A stretch of DNA of 64,000 nucleotides from Leguminivora glycinivorella (taxonomy: Eukaryota > Arthropoda > Insecta > Lepidoptera > Tortricidae): assembly GCF_023078275.1 (NCBI RefSeq), contig NC_062972.1:12212191-12276190 (forward strand). Direction: 5' to 3'. The position numbers and the translations under genes are program-made. Positions 24,249 through 37,138 of this stretch are shown piece by piece. The notes below the pieces were generated by a model, which worked only from the letters and a program-made list of their open reading frames with translations, was not told the DNA's origin and made no database searches. Numbering within the stretch: position 1 is the first letter of the stretch; every line of letters begins with the position of its first letter.

Positions 24249-25022
24249 AAGACTGTCCACGATAAAAAGTGGTCATATATAACATGGTAAATCTTGAGAA
24301 TAATGAGAATTTATAAGCAGCATGTTTGTCAAATAATTTGTAGATATTAAACTACATTATAAAAATACAAACAAATTATAAACTTTAGGTGGCCTATGAA
24401 TTTTAGCAGTATGTATCTCATGATAACAATATTTTTTTGTACAGTGTCTTCTTGCAGTCTTTAAGTACAACAGTTTTAATGACAAAAATATTTTTTTAAT
24501 GTTTAATTATAATAGCCAAAATATACCCTATTACATACTGATTTTACGATAGTAATAATTTTTCTGATTGTAATCAGATTAAGAAAGTACTGAGATTTTC
24601 TAACTTTGCTGAATTCGAATTTTTGACACTTTTGTGCTCTCCATACAAAAACAACTGTCAGTGCTTGGAGTAGAAAGTCTTCCTGACTACCAAAAGTCGA
24701 AATGAGTTTCAAAAAGTATTTTTTTGTCTGCTAAGATGTCATTCTAATGTGTGTAAAACAGCTTATAAAAATATAAGTATTTATAAAATTGTGCCAGGAA
24801 GCGTGTGAAGTTTGTTAAAAAACACTGTACAAGAAATGAAATGCTTGATGGTATACATTCGGCGAAACCTCAGACACACTAAAGCATTATAAGGAATAGC
24901 TTTAATTATTATATAGTTTTATGTATACAGATTTATCAAAATATAATATTGCTTCAAAATGTGCATTCAGGAAGAAAGATTTATCATGTTATGTATGACC
25001 ACTTTTTATCGTGGACAGTCCA
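24249..25022. mobile_element. MITE-like element, 774 bp, with ~45-bp terminal inverted repeats and TA target
   Basis: The left end AAGACTGTCCACGATAAAAA and onward through ACATGGTAAATCTT is matched in inverse at the right end (AAGATTTATCATGT … GGACAGTCCA), about 40 of 45 bases. TA flanks both ends, which suggests a non-autonomous Tc1/mariner derivative. The interior has no recognisable coding sequence. Confidence 0.8.
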
Positions 25023-25379
25023 TATTAGTTCAGTGTTTAGATTTTGCCCACGTAATGTCGTATGAATTTGTATGCAATGTAAAATGAATACAACATTAAA
25101 TGCCTTTTTACTCACCATTCTAATTATCTACTAAGTTCTACATGATGTACGGTATGTGACTCACCTGCTTTTGCCAACTCTGCCATCTCCCATCCTTGCA
25201 AGAGTTTTTGCACCTCTTCATCCATTTCCTAAAATGGAAACTACCAAACGAATGGATAATACGTAGTGAGTACGTTTAACGATAAATAATATAACCTGCG
25301 ATCCGCGTCCACGCGTGATCTCTCATGACACGTAAATGGCCGCCGACCACGCCGCAAAACATTGCGTTTAGTTACACAA

Positions 25380-25900
25380 GCAAAACATTTATTTATGCGG
25401 ACAATATTTTTGTTATAACAATTATTTTTCGGTGTATATTACGAGAATATCATTGTTATTTTTTACAAGAGGCGCAAAGTAAAATCAACTATACTGCTAT
25501 AGCATTCACTAAGATATACAATGGTACTTAAACATGGCGTTTCGTTACAAAAACGAAACACATATTTATACTAACTAAATACTTTTTCAACAGAACTATT
25601 TGTTCACCAGTATAAATTACGAGAATATTATTGTCATTATTTACAAGAGCTGCAAAGTAATACCAACTTATAAAACAGTCATATCAACTATACTGCGATG
25701 GCATTCGCTACGATACAAATAATAGAGTTGACAGCGATGCGTACATATTTATACAAACTTAATATTTTTAAATATAACTCTTCGTTGAGTTTACATCACA
25801 AGAATATTCTTTTTATTTCTTTACGAGAACTACAAAGTAATGGCAACGTATAAAAAAGTTACAGGAAGTATACTGTGATAGTAACCGCTAAGATTAAGAT
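25380..25900. repeat. Three diverged ~190-bp tandem units
   Basis: The series TACGAGAATAT.ATTGT.ATT…TTACAAGAG.(G/T)GCAAAGTAA…CTATACTGC.AT.GCATTC is repeated at about 25,430, 25,615 and 25,790 with considerable divergence. Non-coding. Confidence 0.55.
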
Positions 25901-26234
25901 TGTAAAGATAATTTTTATTTTTTTGGCATTACAAGAAGCTTCTTGTTAATAGAATTATCGTAACCTTTATTCTATTAGTTGTAAATAAAACTAGAGTTCT
26001 CGTATATGTAATTCAAACAGAACTGTTTAGTGCATATTAATGTTTGCTTAGTTCTATTGAATTCAAAATATAGTAAACGTAACAATACAGTTGTTTTTAT
26101 TACGAGATTGTAGTATCAGTTACGATAAATCTATTTTACTAAACGTTCTGGTAGTATTGTTAAAATATTTTTTTTCCGTGTATGTATTCCTGCCATTTTT
26201 GGTGCAAATTTTCATAACAAATCTACCTTATACC

Positions 26235-26621
26235 ATAAATTAAATATAACAAGATCATACCATTATAAAATAGATATCATACACGAAAGAAAAAACGACA
26301 AGGCCCACGGGTGGCTGAGCCGGGAATCGAACCCGGGTCTTCAGCTTACGCGGCTAACGTCTTCACCACTAGACCACCCGCCCGGTCGCCCGGCCACAAA
26401 AAATGCCTTGTTGCCACCGATTATTTGTAGATTGGCATTAAGTGTCAATTCCGAGCCGTAAATCTATGTAAAAAGTGACACTTAACGCCATCTACAAGTA
26501 TAATCGAAAGCTACAAGACATTTTTTTGTGGCGCCATCTATGTGTGGTGGAGTGTAAGCGCGTTCGTAGGCGGTCGCATTTTAATGTATGGGATGGTATG
26601 ATCTTGTTATATTTAATTTAT
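26235..26621 (-). mobile_element. tRNA-like SINE body enclosed by perfect 29-bp inverted repeats
   Basis: 26,235-26,263 (ATAAATTAAATATAACAAGA…CATACCAT) is the exact inverse of 26,593-26,621. Between them, on the minus strand, lies a tRNA-derived pol III promoter region followed by a GTGGGCCTTGTCGTTTTTTC tail. Imperfect inverted similarity (AAATCTAC) continues a few bases outside the repeats. SINEs do not normally carry terminal inverted repeats, so this is either a SINE inserted within a MITE or a composite family. Confidence 0.75.
26309..26380 (-). other. tRNA-like head of the SINE (A and B boxes)
   Basis: On the minus strand: GGGTGGTCTAGTGGTGAAGA (A-box-like) … CCCGGGTTCGATTCCCGGCT (B box, GGTTCGATTCC). 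T-arm pairing CCGGG/CCCGG is intact. The anticodon region does not give a clean 7-base loop and an acceptor stem cannot be closed convincingly, and SINE tail follows. I therefore call it tRNA-derived rather than a functional tRNA gene. Confidence 0.75.
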
Positions 26622-26639
26622 GCTTATACGTAGATTTAT

Positions 26640-28160
<1,521 letters not shown>

Positions 28161-29340
28161 TACTCCTTCAATTAATCACTAACAATTTTATTCGCTATCT
28201 GACGGCACATGTTAAAATAAATCAAAATAAAAGCAGTAACGGTCGTGATACACGTGTTCAGTCATTATATAATTTTTTTTAATAACTAGGTAGCAGTAAG
28301 AGTTAAGACACTAGTTTCTTAGATAAATCAATTGTACCTATTTAAAAGTTAAATTCCAAGGCCAATTTAAAACTATTAAAAAAAATATCACATCATTTTT
28401 TTGGGTTCCGTACCAAAAAGGTACAATAGGAACCTTTATGGTGTTTTCATTGGCTTATATTTGACTTCAATAATCAAAGTTAAATTCCAAGATCAATTTA
28501 AACCTATTTTGTCATTTTTATGACAGCATTTTATTGGCTTGTACGACTCCATTACTCCAATAATATACACGTCCCTACACTACCTACGGTTAGTATGTAC
28601 ATTTTGCAGGTACATACATGTATATAGGTTCGTAAGTACACGGATTACAGCGGAGAGTAATGCACGCGGTAATTGCTACTGGATGAATATTTGGTATTGG
28701 TACTGAATGAATAACCAAATAAGTGTTCAAATTGCTAGCCTTCAAAGATCGTAGGTACCTACCTAGAATTATTGTTATGAAATATTTCAATAAGTAGGTA
28801 CAAGTACATACGTATGTATCTGAACGAAGAGAAAAAGCAAACATTCAAACAATTTAAAAGCCGTTTGTTTATGTTTAGATCACACTGAGTAAATGTTTAG
28901 GTCACCCTAAAACTGAAATCGCGAAAAAAAATTTAAGCTCCCATAGAAAAATTCAGCTTCACATGAAACAGACAAATATTTTTTTTAATACAGTTGCTCA
29001 AAAAGTGCCCGTTTTTTGGCTGTTTAGCGTGCGAGAAGTTGGTTTTTACGCACTAGTGCGTAAATCTTTTCATCTCAGTGAAGCGTTTTGCGCATCTCTA
29101 CAAGGTCCCGAGATTTGCCACTCGCGTGCCGCTCGTGGCAAAATGTTCTCGCACTTATAACGAAATGTACTATTTTGGTATTGCGGGTCCCATAGTAAAA
29201 GTCGCGCGATTTTCATCGATTTTAGGCCAGTTTTAGGTTGAATCTGCTTAATTTGCACTACAGATAGAATTATCAATAAGACAAACGGCCATCGGTTCTT
29301 CCATCTTTTATCTCCATTCGTAAGAGCCATATTAAAAAAA
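28161..29340. other. Intergenic with small repeat fragments
   Basis: 28,398-28,445 (GGGTTCCGTACCAAAAAGG… GGAACC) is a fragment of the same family as 31,362-31,410. About 28,975-29,165 resembles a dispersed lepidopteran repeat containing CGCACTAGTGCG and GCCACTCGCGTGCCGCTCGTGGC. No gene. Confidence 0.5.
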
Positions 29341-29921
29341 ACCGGCCAAGAGCGTGTCGGGCCACGCTCAGTGTAGGGTTCCGTAGTTTTCCGTATTTTT
29401 CTCAAAACTACTGAACCTATCAAGTTCAAAACAATTTTCCTAGAAAGTATTTATAAAGTTCTACTTTTGTGATTTTTTTCATATTTTTTAAACATATGGT
29501 TCAAAAGTTAGAGGGGGGGGGACGCACTTTTTTTTCCTTTAGGAGCGATTATTTCCGAAACTATTAATATTATCAAAAAACGATATTAGTAAACCCTTAT
29601 TCATTTTTTAATACCTATCCAACGATATATCACACGTTGGGGTTGGAATGAAAAAAAATATCAGCCCCCACTTTACATGTAGGGGGGGTGCCCTAACGAA
29701 ACATTTTTTTCCACTTTTTATTTTTGCACTTTGTTGGCGTGATTGATATACATATCGGTACCAAATTTCAGCTTTCTAGTGCTAACGGTTACTGAGATTA
29801 TCCGCGGACGGACGGACGGACGGACGGACGGACGGACGGACGGACGGACGGACGGACGGACGGACGGACAGACAGACATGGCGAAACTATAAGGGTTCCT
29901 AGTTGACTACGGAACCCTAAA
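29341..29921 (-). repeat. Dispersed GGTTCCGTAG-family repeat with GGAC array, copy 2
   Basis: Inverted relative to 4,773-5,264 and similar over its whole length: it starts ACCGGCCAAGAGCGTGTC and ends GACTACGGAACCCTAA. It contains a GGAC array of about 16 units at 29,804-29,870 that copy 1 lacks, so the array expands and contracts between copies. Confidence 0.85.
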
Positions 29922-30457
29922 AAAGGATATTTTAAATTTTCAACATTGTGGCGATACCTATGTTACGAATAATACGAATGCTACGATGTATTATAGTCAT
30001 TCATGGCTTTATTCAGAATTACTACTATCGTTGTTCAGTCAAGTGCAAAAAATATAGAAGTACAAAAGTTGCTTAAGAATATCCCATAGCTCTTTCACGA
30101 ATTAAAAAATATCACATTTTTGAGCAACTTTTATACACACATATTTTTACATTTGACTGTACTGTATTTTTAATATGAAATATTAACGTAATCGGGTAAA
30201 TGACGAAAAGCACTGTAAAAAGCCAGACAATAATGTTTGTATAAATCGTACTTCCGTACCTGTTTGAATGCGGGGCAGAAGTGACTCCATTAAAAGTTTG
30301 AAAGCGCTCGTAGGTAGTTTAGATAATTTACGGACTACGGTGTGAGTTACCTACGCTTCTAAATAAAGGCATGTGGTTAATGAAAACTAATGAATGCTCA
30401 TGTTTATGTTCAGGTCCTGTCATCATGTAGACGACAAAGTTCAAAGAGACAATGATA
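29922..30457. other. Intergenic, no gene recognised
   Basis: AT-rich; nothing recognisable. Confidence 0.5.
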
Positions 30458-30905
30458 TAGGCTTGTGCCGTTTCGTTCGTTGATCGGAGCGCTCCGATCT
30501 CGTTCAATCGCTCCCACGAACTAGTTCGCTCTTTTAGGTCTTTTGCTCATTTAGTTCAGCCAGACCAGCGACCACTGCGGTCAGAAAGATCAGAACGAAT
30601 GGGACCGAATAGTGTCAAAATGATACGAATAGTCTACAGATAGAAACTTTCCGGGCCGAAAGGTTGTAAGTAACCGAAGTTTAATATGAAAACTTGACTT
30701 TTTTTGTTGCTCTGCTAAGTAGCTCTCGCTCTCGGTCGGCGCAGTCACATTCGTTCTCTCGATCCAAACCGCTCGCGCTCGCCGATCCTATACTGAACTA
30801 AATGAGCAAAGGCCGATTCACAGACCACGGAAAGATTCAGTTCATTTCGGTCATTGATGGGATTTTATTCCTAACAGTTCATAGTTCGTGAACGACACAA
30901 GCCTA
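30458..30905 (+). mobile_element. hAT-type MITE, 448 bp, copy 1
   Basis: It runs TAGGCTTGTGCCGTT … AACGACACAAGCCTA with an 8-bp target duplication CAATGATA on both sides (30,450-30,457 and 30,906-30,913). The inverted copy at 36,691-37,138 has the same length and nearly the same sequence but different target sites. Internal AAATGAGCAAA and GATCGG words occur in both orientations. Non-coding. Confidence 0.93.
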
Positions 30906-30913
30906 CAATGATA

Positions 30914-31915
30914 ACTTTAGCGCATCGCACATCGCACTAGTGCGAGAAGGGGTTCATTAAGACGATACAGGAGGGGTCAATTCTCCATACAAACGCTCTC
31001 GACTATTTCCTCCCTGGTTTTTGAAGATAGAGCAATGATTTTTTCAATGATTTATTATTTTTATCTGTATCGGACCGTTTTGATATTCTTATTTTTAGCG
31101 TCGCTAGATCTCATCAAATATTTCCAAAAAACGCGTTATTGATTATGGCGTAAAAAAAGGTGTGGTATTCAAAATTAGTAACAATTAGTCAGAAAAACTA
31201 AACGGTCCGACACAGAACATTTCATTGTTATTCAGATTCTCAAATTTCGTTACGATTGATTAAGTTTTGAAGGAGGAAACAGTCGAGAGCGGAACCTCGA
31301 TTTTAAAGATTTTTTCGCAATATCTTTTAACTGAGTTGTTCTTATCTTAATGGACATTTTTAGGGTTCCGTACCAAAAAGGTACCACAGGAACCCTTATG
31401 GTGCGACTCTGTCCGTCTGTCACATTGTTAAATATCTCGAGAACTACTTATGCTATCGATATGAAATTTGGAATAGTTATAAACATTGTGAACCTCTACA
31501 AGTTGAAAGTATTTTTTTTATTATTATTTAATATAAATGATAGAAAATGGCCAAAATTAAAGGGGGGAAAACTGAAAATTTCAAGTAACTAGGTCAAGTG
31601 GGGTATCGTTAGAAAGAGCTCAAATTGTACATATCAAAACCATTTTTTATAATTTTTTGGTTGTGGAAACAAAAAGTTTTTTGAAGGAAAATGTAAAAAA
31701 AAATACCGTCCCCCCCCCCCTTATCTCCGAAGTTTACCAACATAAATTTATAAAATTTCACGAAACATGGCTATTATAATGAATATTACAGGGAAAATAA
31801 AATCGTACACGTATCTTGAAAACTTTTTTTTTATTTATAAAAAACCTTTCAGATTTACATTTTCAATTTCAACACCCTTGCGGGTGTTTATTGTACCTGT
31901 ATCCCATACACCATT
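30914..31915. other. Intergenic with a GGTTCCGTACC-family fragment
   Basis: 31,360-31,440 carries AGGGTTCCGTACCAAAAAGG and a diverged continuation (GACTCTGTCCGTCTGTCAC). The rest is AT-rich; 31,711-31,720 is a C homopolymer. No gene. Confidence 0.5.
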
Positions 31916-32597
31916 TCAGTAACTAACTGTCAAATGTGACATAACGCGTGGTAACGTCGTGCAAACAATGCGACCGTATTGATACAATAACAAAATGTAG
32001 TCGTCGTGTGCACTCGTTACGGTAACAAAATGTGTACGAATTTGTGGCTGTCAATGTCACTGTCAGAATGACTTTTAACGACACTTTATTAGTCGACGTT
32101 TGCACACATAACGGTAACAACATGTGGACGAATTTGTGGCTGTCATTGTCACTGTCAGAACGGTTTCTGACAGTGACATTGACAGAATTTGTACACACAT
32201 GTGTAGGTCTGATTACCGAACTGCTCCTAAACCACTGTATCCGCAAATTACAATCTGAAATACGAAGGTTTCTCAAACTGTCTTGTGAAGTTGTGGACTG
32301 GTTGCTTTGAATCATTTAAATATGAGCGAATTAAATAATAATAAACGACGACGACCATTTAAGCACTCTTCGACATTTTATAGAAATGTGGGAAAGTTAA
32401 GAAAAGTGCAGAATGATAATACAAATAGATAAGCACTTTATAGTTACTTAATGTATTAAATATATAGTTTTTAATTCTTATTGATAAAAATGAAGTGTAT
32501 TTAGTGTTGCTTTACACAATAAAAGTAAGAATCAAATGAAATAGGGTATTTACTGTGATATTAATAGAATTTCTGTTGCACAATGATAGTTTTTTTC

Positions 32598-32860
32598 AGT
32601 ACAGATGCTGCTTTTTTTTAACGCAGTAGTGCGAGCAAATTAAGCAATGATTCATTTCTTGTCTGGTCGAAACTCTTAGCTTAGATTTAGGTACTGAAAA
32701 TCGTCGTACGATACACGTGCGAAAAGGAGATTCACAACTCGTGTCGATTTAAAACACTCCCTTCGTTCGTGTATTAATATATCGCTACTCGTATCGATTT
32801 TCCTCTTTTCCGCACTCGTATCTATCTACAAGTATTTTGTTTGGGTTACAAAAAAAACAC
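32598..32860 (+). repeat. Dispersed repeat inserted in left arm of the palindrome
   Basis: It starts TTCAGTACAGATGCTGC and includes CACAACTCGTGTCGATTTAA AACACTCCC. The right arm lacks it, so it inserted after the palindrome formed. Same family as 61-245 and 39,878-40,085. Confidence 0.7.
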
Positions 32861-34773
32861 ATTATTTACTCTACTACGTTTTATTTATGTCTCTTTAACA
32901 TTACAAATTTGTAGACACTTATATCTATACAAAAATCTTGATAAAAGAAGTACAGATCGCTGAAATTAATGTTGATAGTAATATTAATGACGACTACTTC
33001 AACAAGTGTCAATTGTGAAATGCCGCAAAATACTAGTTGCTCTATAGAAGACCATAATAATATGATCCCCGATCCTTTACAACCCAGCAGCTCGGTACGC
33101 ACGTTACAATTTTTTTTTAATCTTCTTTAGTGAGGGCAACTGAGTACGACGGCATATTTAATTGTTTATAAAGTTTGAGGATACCTGGAAAAAAATAATA
33201 CAAGAAGCCATTTTGAAAATATAATAAATATTCACTGCTTTCGGTCACGCGTGTACGCTGCGACCATTTTGCGACCGTTTGTCGACCGTTTGGTGACCGT
33301 TTGGCGACTGTTTTTTACATGGAATATTACCGTCTTAATCCATATTTTAACAACTGTATTCGTTTTCTAGGCATTATTTTTATTATTTCAGTATAGTATA
33401 TGCACCGGAGCACTAAAACTTCACCAATCAATATACATAACACGCAAACACCGAGTAGTCAATAATATTATTACTGGTTAAACTGAGGTAAATTGATGGC
33501 GCGTTGATAAATTTAGACTTATTTTATGAAATCACTCGAGCAATTTAATTGGCCATGGTAATTAGTCCACATTATATTACAAATGCAAACAATATTTATC
33601 TTCAACAAATTCTTACGCCATTACATTTTAATGTCAAATGATTTTATTTCTTTTTTACTTTGACGTCTCTGACAGTCGCCATTTGAAAAGAATGAAATGA
33701 ACGAATGATTTTAGGAAAGTAGTCGCCAAACGGTAACAATGTGTGCACGCGTAGTGCACACTTCTGTCACTTCTGTGACCATTTGTGCCTGTTACCAATC
33801 GTCCCCATTTGGGTCGCCGCGACTAAACGACGACCGTACTGCGACTAAGCATTGAGACCCGAAGACCTGTGTGTACACAAAATAGGAGGATTTGCGTAGG
33901 AACGGCGACCGATTATGGTTATATGGGATTTTTTAACAATAACAATGAAATTACCTGCTTTCAAATAGAGGCAAAATGGTTAAAATCGGTTCACGCAATG
34001 AACAACCCATATAACCATAATCGGTCGCCGTTCCTACGCAAATCCTCCTATTTTGTGTACACACAGGTCTTCGGGTCTCAATGTTTAGTCGCAGTACGGT
34101 CGACGTTTAGTCGCGGCGACCCAAATGGGGACGATTGGTAACAGGCACAAATGGTCACAGAAGTGACAGAAAGTGTGCACTACGCGTGCACACATTGTTA
34201 CCGTTTGGCGACCATTTTCCCGCAATCATTCGTTCATTTCATTCTTTTTAAATGGCGACTGTCAGAGACGTCAAAGTGAAAAAGAAATAAAATCATTTGA
34301 CATTAAAATGTAATGGCGTAAGAATTTGTTAAAGGTAAATATTGTTTACATTTGTATTATGTATAATGTGGGCTAATTACCATGGCCAATTAAATTGCTC
34401 GAGTTATTTCATAAAATAAGTCTAAATTTATCAACGCGCCATCAATTTACCTCAGTTTAACCAGCAATAATATTATTGACTACTCGGTGTTTGTGTTTAT
34501 ATCTATTTGATTGGTGAAGTTTTAGTGCTGTGGTGTATATACTATACTGAAATAATAAAAATAATGCCTAGAAAACCAACAAAGTTGTTAAAATATGGAT
34601 TAAGACTGGGTAATATTCTATGTAAAAAACAGTCGCCAAACGGTCACCAAAACGGTCGCAAAATGGTCGCAGCGTACACGCGTGACCGAAAGCAGTGAAT
34701 ATTTATAAGATTTTCAAGATGGATTCTTGTATTCATTTTTTCCAGGTATCCTCAAACTTTATTAACATTAAGT

Positions 34774-35016
34774 ATGCCGTACTCAGTTGTCCTCACTGAG
34801 GAAGATTTAAAAAAAATTGTTACGTGCGTGCCGAGCTGCTGGATTGTAAAGGATAAAATTTTATTGTGGCCCAAGAACAGAAAGCCGAATGAATTGGACC
34901 GGTTGAGGAGGGCGGAAGAAAAGCCCTCCAATGACTGGATCCAATTGCGGTACCTAGTCAAGGCCACCGCAATAACAAATTTTGCTGAAGGCCGAAGATT
35001 ATTATTATATATCTAA
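34774..35016 (+). pseudogene. Short ORF of a transposon-associated insect protein family (N-terminal domain)
   Basis: 80 codons from ATG: MPYSVVLTEEDLKKI, then VTCVPSCWIVKDKILLWP, later DWIQLRYLVKATAITNFAEG, then stop. The pattern VPS.W-x-…-WP-…-DW-…-A resembles the N-terminal region of transposon-borne insect proteins that often carry DUF4806 further downstream; I see no such downstream domain here. The mirrored copy in the left arm (about 33,000-33,150, minus strand) has an in-frame stop soon after the same start. Likely a remnant of the element's gene; function unknown. Confidence 0.45.
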
Positions 35017-35552
35017 TACATTAAGTAACTATAAAGTGCTTACTTGTATTATCGTTCTGTACTTTTCTTAACTTTACCACATTTCTATAAAATGTCGAAG
35101 AGTGCTTAAATGGTCGTCGTCGTTTATTATTATTTAATTCGCTCATATTTAAATGATTCAAAGCAACCAGTCCACAACTTCACAAAACAGTTTGAGAAAC
35201 CTTCGTATTTCAGATTGTCATTTGCGGATACAGTGGTTTAGGAGCAGTTCGGTAACCAGACCTACACATGTGTGTACAAATTCTGTCAATGTCACTGTCA
35301 GAAACCGTTCTGACAGTGACAATGACTGCCACAAATTCGTCCACATGTTGTTACCGTTATGTGTGCAAACGTCGACTAATAAAGTGTCGTTAAAAGTCAT
35401 TCTGACAGTGACATTGACAGCCACAAATTCGTACACATTTTGTTACCGTAACGAGTGCACACGACGACTACATTTTGTTATTGTATCAATACGGTCGCAT
35501 TGTTTGCACGACGTTACCACGCGTTATGTCACATTTGACAGTTAGTTACTGA

Positions 35553-36690
35553 TTTGAAGATTTTGCGACTGAAATGGTTGTATGGGAATTATTCCATAAA
35601 AATCATCTTCCATACTATCTCGCGCGCATTAGTTTACTCAATTTGCCGATAGATGTCGCTGTAGGTTGAACGCTCATTTCCTACATCGCGTTTTTCCTGA
35701 TATAATGAGGTCGGTTCAGACATGTCGGATTATGGGCGGATGCAGCATTGTTTTTAGGTCGATCATTATTTTAATTACTACTTGTTCTTGTAAACATTTG
35801 TCGGTTACCGTGCGATAGCACTGTCTCGCAATGCTGCTTGCTGTGGAGTGCCAAGCCATATAAGTATTTCGGTTATTTTTCCGTATTTGTTTTTTATTTT
35901 ATTATTTGTAAAGCAGGCAGGCAGTTGTAGTAACTAATAAAGCCTGTATCCAGTTGTCAGCAGAGGTTTCAGGTGTTATGTAACTTTATGTACAATTGGC
36001 ATTGGCACTGTACTTGTCTAACTTAATCTTGGATTATTGGTCAAGGTTAAAAAATTGTACTCCGGCCGGTTGAAGGCGCGCAGGCGACGACGTTTTTATG
36101 GCAGATTTTGGACTCGAAACACATACAGATAGTTATAGATGGTATAATAATAAGGAATATTATGCCACTTACACGAGTTACTGGCGACGATTGTCAATTT
36201 TACGGGCATGTAAAGTGAAAACATCTTTACAATGCGATCAATCTGAAGCGTTGGTTTTGGTAGGTGTAAAAGGCATGGGAAAATTTGCCCTATTAAAGAA
36301 CATACCTGAAAACACCATTGTTGTTCAGTATTCAACGAAATTCAATGTTCTTCTCTATGTGCCGATCCAGATGACCTGCAAATAAACTTCAACTCACGGA
36401 ATCTACACGTCGACTGCACGCGAACAGGGATAGCGTAAAATTCCCATTTTAATAGGTAAGTACATTTTACACTCATAAGTCTCATGACAATCATCATAAC
36501 GTAACAAAAATACTGAAGACAAAGTCAAAAACTGGACTAAGTAGACACAATCTCCGACACACATTCTTCATGTTCTGTTTTCACGACGTACAAATCTCAC
36601 AACAAATTCATAATTTTATTATAATATACAAAATATTTCATTTTGCCAATGCACAATTGCCAAAATTTGTAAATCGAAAAACTCGAAAAA
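35553..36690. other. Spacer between palindrome and MITE; one open frame of unknown status
   Basis: Apart from the 95-codon frame at 36,098-36,385, which is listed separately, no feature is recognised. Confidence 0.5.
36098..36385 (+). CDS. Unrecognised 95-codon ORF, possible gene or retro-pseudogene fragment
   Basis: ATG-initiated frame MADFGLETHTDSYRWYNN … SEALVLVGVKGMGKFALLK … LLYVPIQMTCK, stop. Composition is balanced rather than low-complexity, and a neighbouring frame continues open as …CADPDDLQINFNSRNLHVDC to 36,436, then a good donor (ATAG|GTAAGT, about 36,454). This could be a 5' exon of a small unrecognised gene, or an old coding piece with a frameshift near 36,340. I recognise no family and see no further exon before the MITE at 36,691. 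Confidence 0.25.
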   Translation: MADFGLETHTDSYRWYNNKEYYATYTSYWRRLSILRACKVKTSLQCDQSEALVLVGVKGMGKFALLKNIPENTIVVQYSTKFNVLLYVPIQMTCK

Positions 36691-37138
36691 TAGGCTTGTG
36701 TCGTTCACGAACTATGAACTGTTAGGAATAAAATCCCATCAATGACCGAAATGAACTGAATCTTTCCGTGGTCTGTGAATCGGCCTTTGCTCATTTAGTT
36801 CAGTATAGGATCGGCGAGCGCGAGCGGTTTGGATCGAGAGAACGAATGTGGCTGCGCCGACCGAGAGCGAGAGCTACTTAGCAGAGCAACAAAAAAAGTC
36901 AAGTTTTCATATTAAACTTCGGTTACTTACAACCTTTCGGCCCGGAAAGTTTCTATCTGTAGACTATTCGTATCATTTTGACACTATTCGGTCCCATTCG
37001 TTCTGATCTTTCTGACCGCAGTGGTCGCTGGTCTGGCTGAACTAAATGAGCAAAAGACCTAAAAGAGCGAACTAGTTCGTGGGAGCGATTGAACGAGATC
37101 GGAGCGCTCCGATCAACGAACGAAACGGCACAAGCCTA
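36691..37138 (-). mobile_element. hAT-type MITE, 448 bp, copy 2
   Basis: Inverted copy of 30,458-30,905, of identical length, with its own 8-bp target duplication TCGAAAAA (36,683-36,690 and 37,139-37,146). Independent target sites show two separate insertion events, not an inverted segmental duplication. Confidence 0.93.

Larger units (their letters stand above)
22817..26182. mobile_element. Candidate 3.4-kb element with ACACGG…CCGTGT termini and nested insertions
   Basis: The outer ends are TACACGGAGAAAAAA (22,817) and TTTTTTTTTCCGTGTA (ending 26,182), similar when inverted. Both subterminal regions carry related words (AACGAGAAAATCTAGTAAA on the left; inverted AACGTTTAGTAAAATAG on the right). 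Inside are two clearly separate insertions (23,427-23,860 and 24,249-25,022) and diverged ~190-bp tandem units at 25,380-25,900. No transposase was found and no clear target duplication beyond TA; treat the unit as a hypothesis. Confidence 0.35.
31916..35552. mobile_element. Giant palindrome / foldback element, 3,637 bp
   Basis: The left arm (31,916-33,927) and right arm (34,006-35,552) are inverted copies meeting at a 78-bp loop. Outer ends are TCAGTAACTAACTGTCAAAT and its complement; inner ends are GGTTATATGGG and CCCATATAACC. The left arm is about 465 bp longer because it took up another dispersed repeat (32,598-32,860) and diverged around the internal ORF. Several TGGCGACC/GGTCGCCA-type words cluster at 33,255-33,320, 33,720, 34,200 and 34,630-34,690. 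No transposase is visible and no unambiguous target duplication. Architecture fits a foldback-type transposon with very long terminal inverted repeats, or a head-to-head duplication of a shorter element. Confidence 0.8.

Noticed and set aside
26309..26380. Functional tRNA gene
   Set aside because: Good A and B boxes, but no clean cloverleaf, and SINE tail follows.
32881..33102. 73-codon minus-strand frame
   Set aside because: It is the decayed mirror of the ORF at 34,774-35,016 read in a shifted frame.
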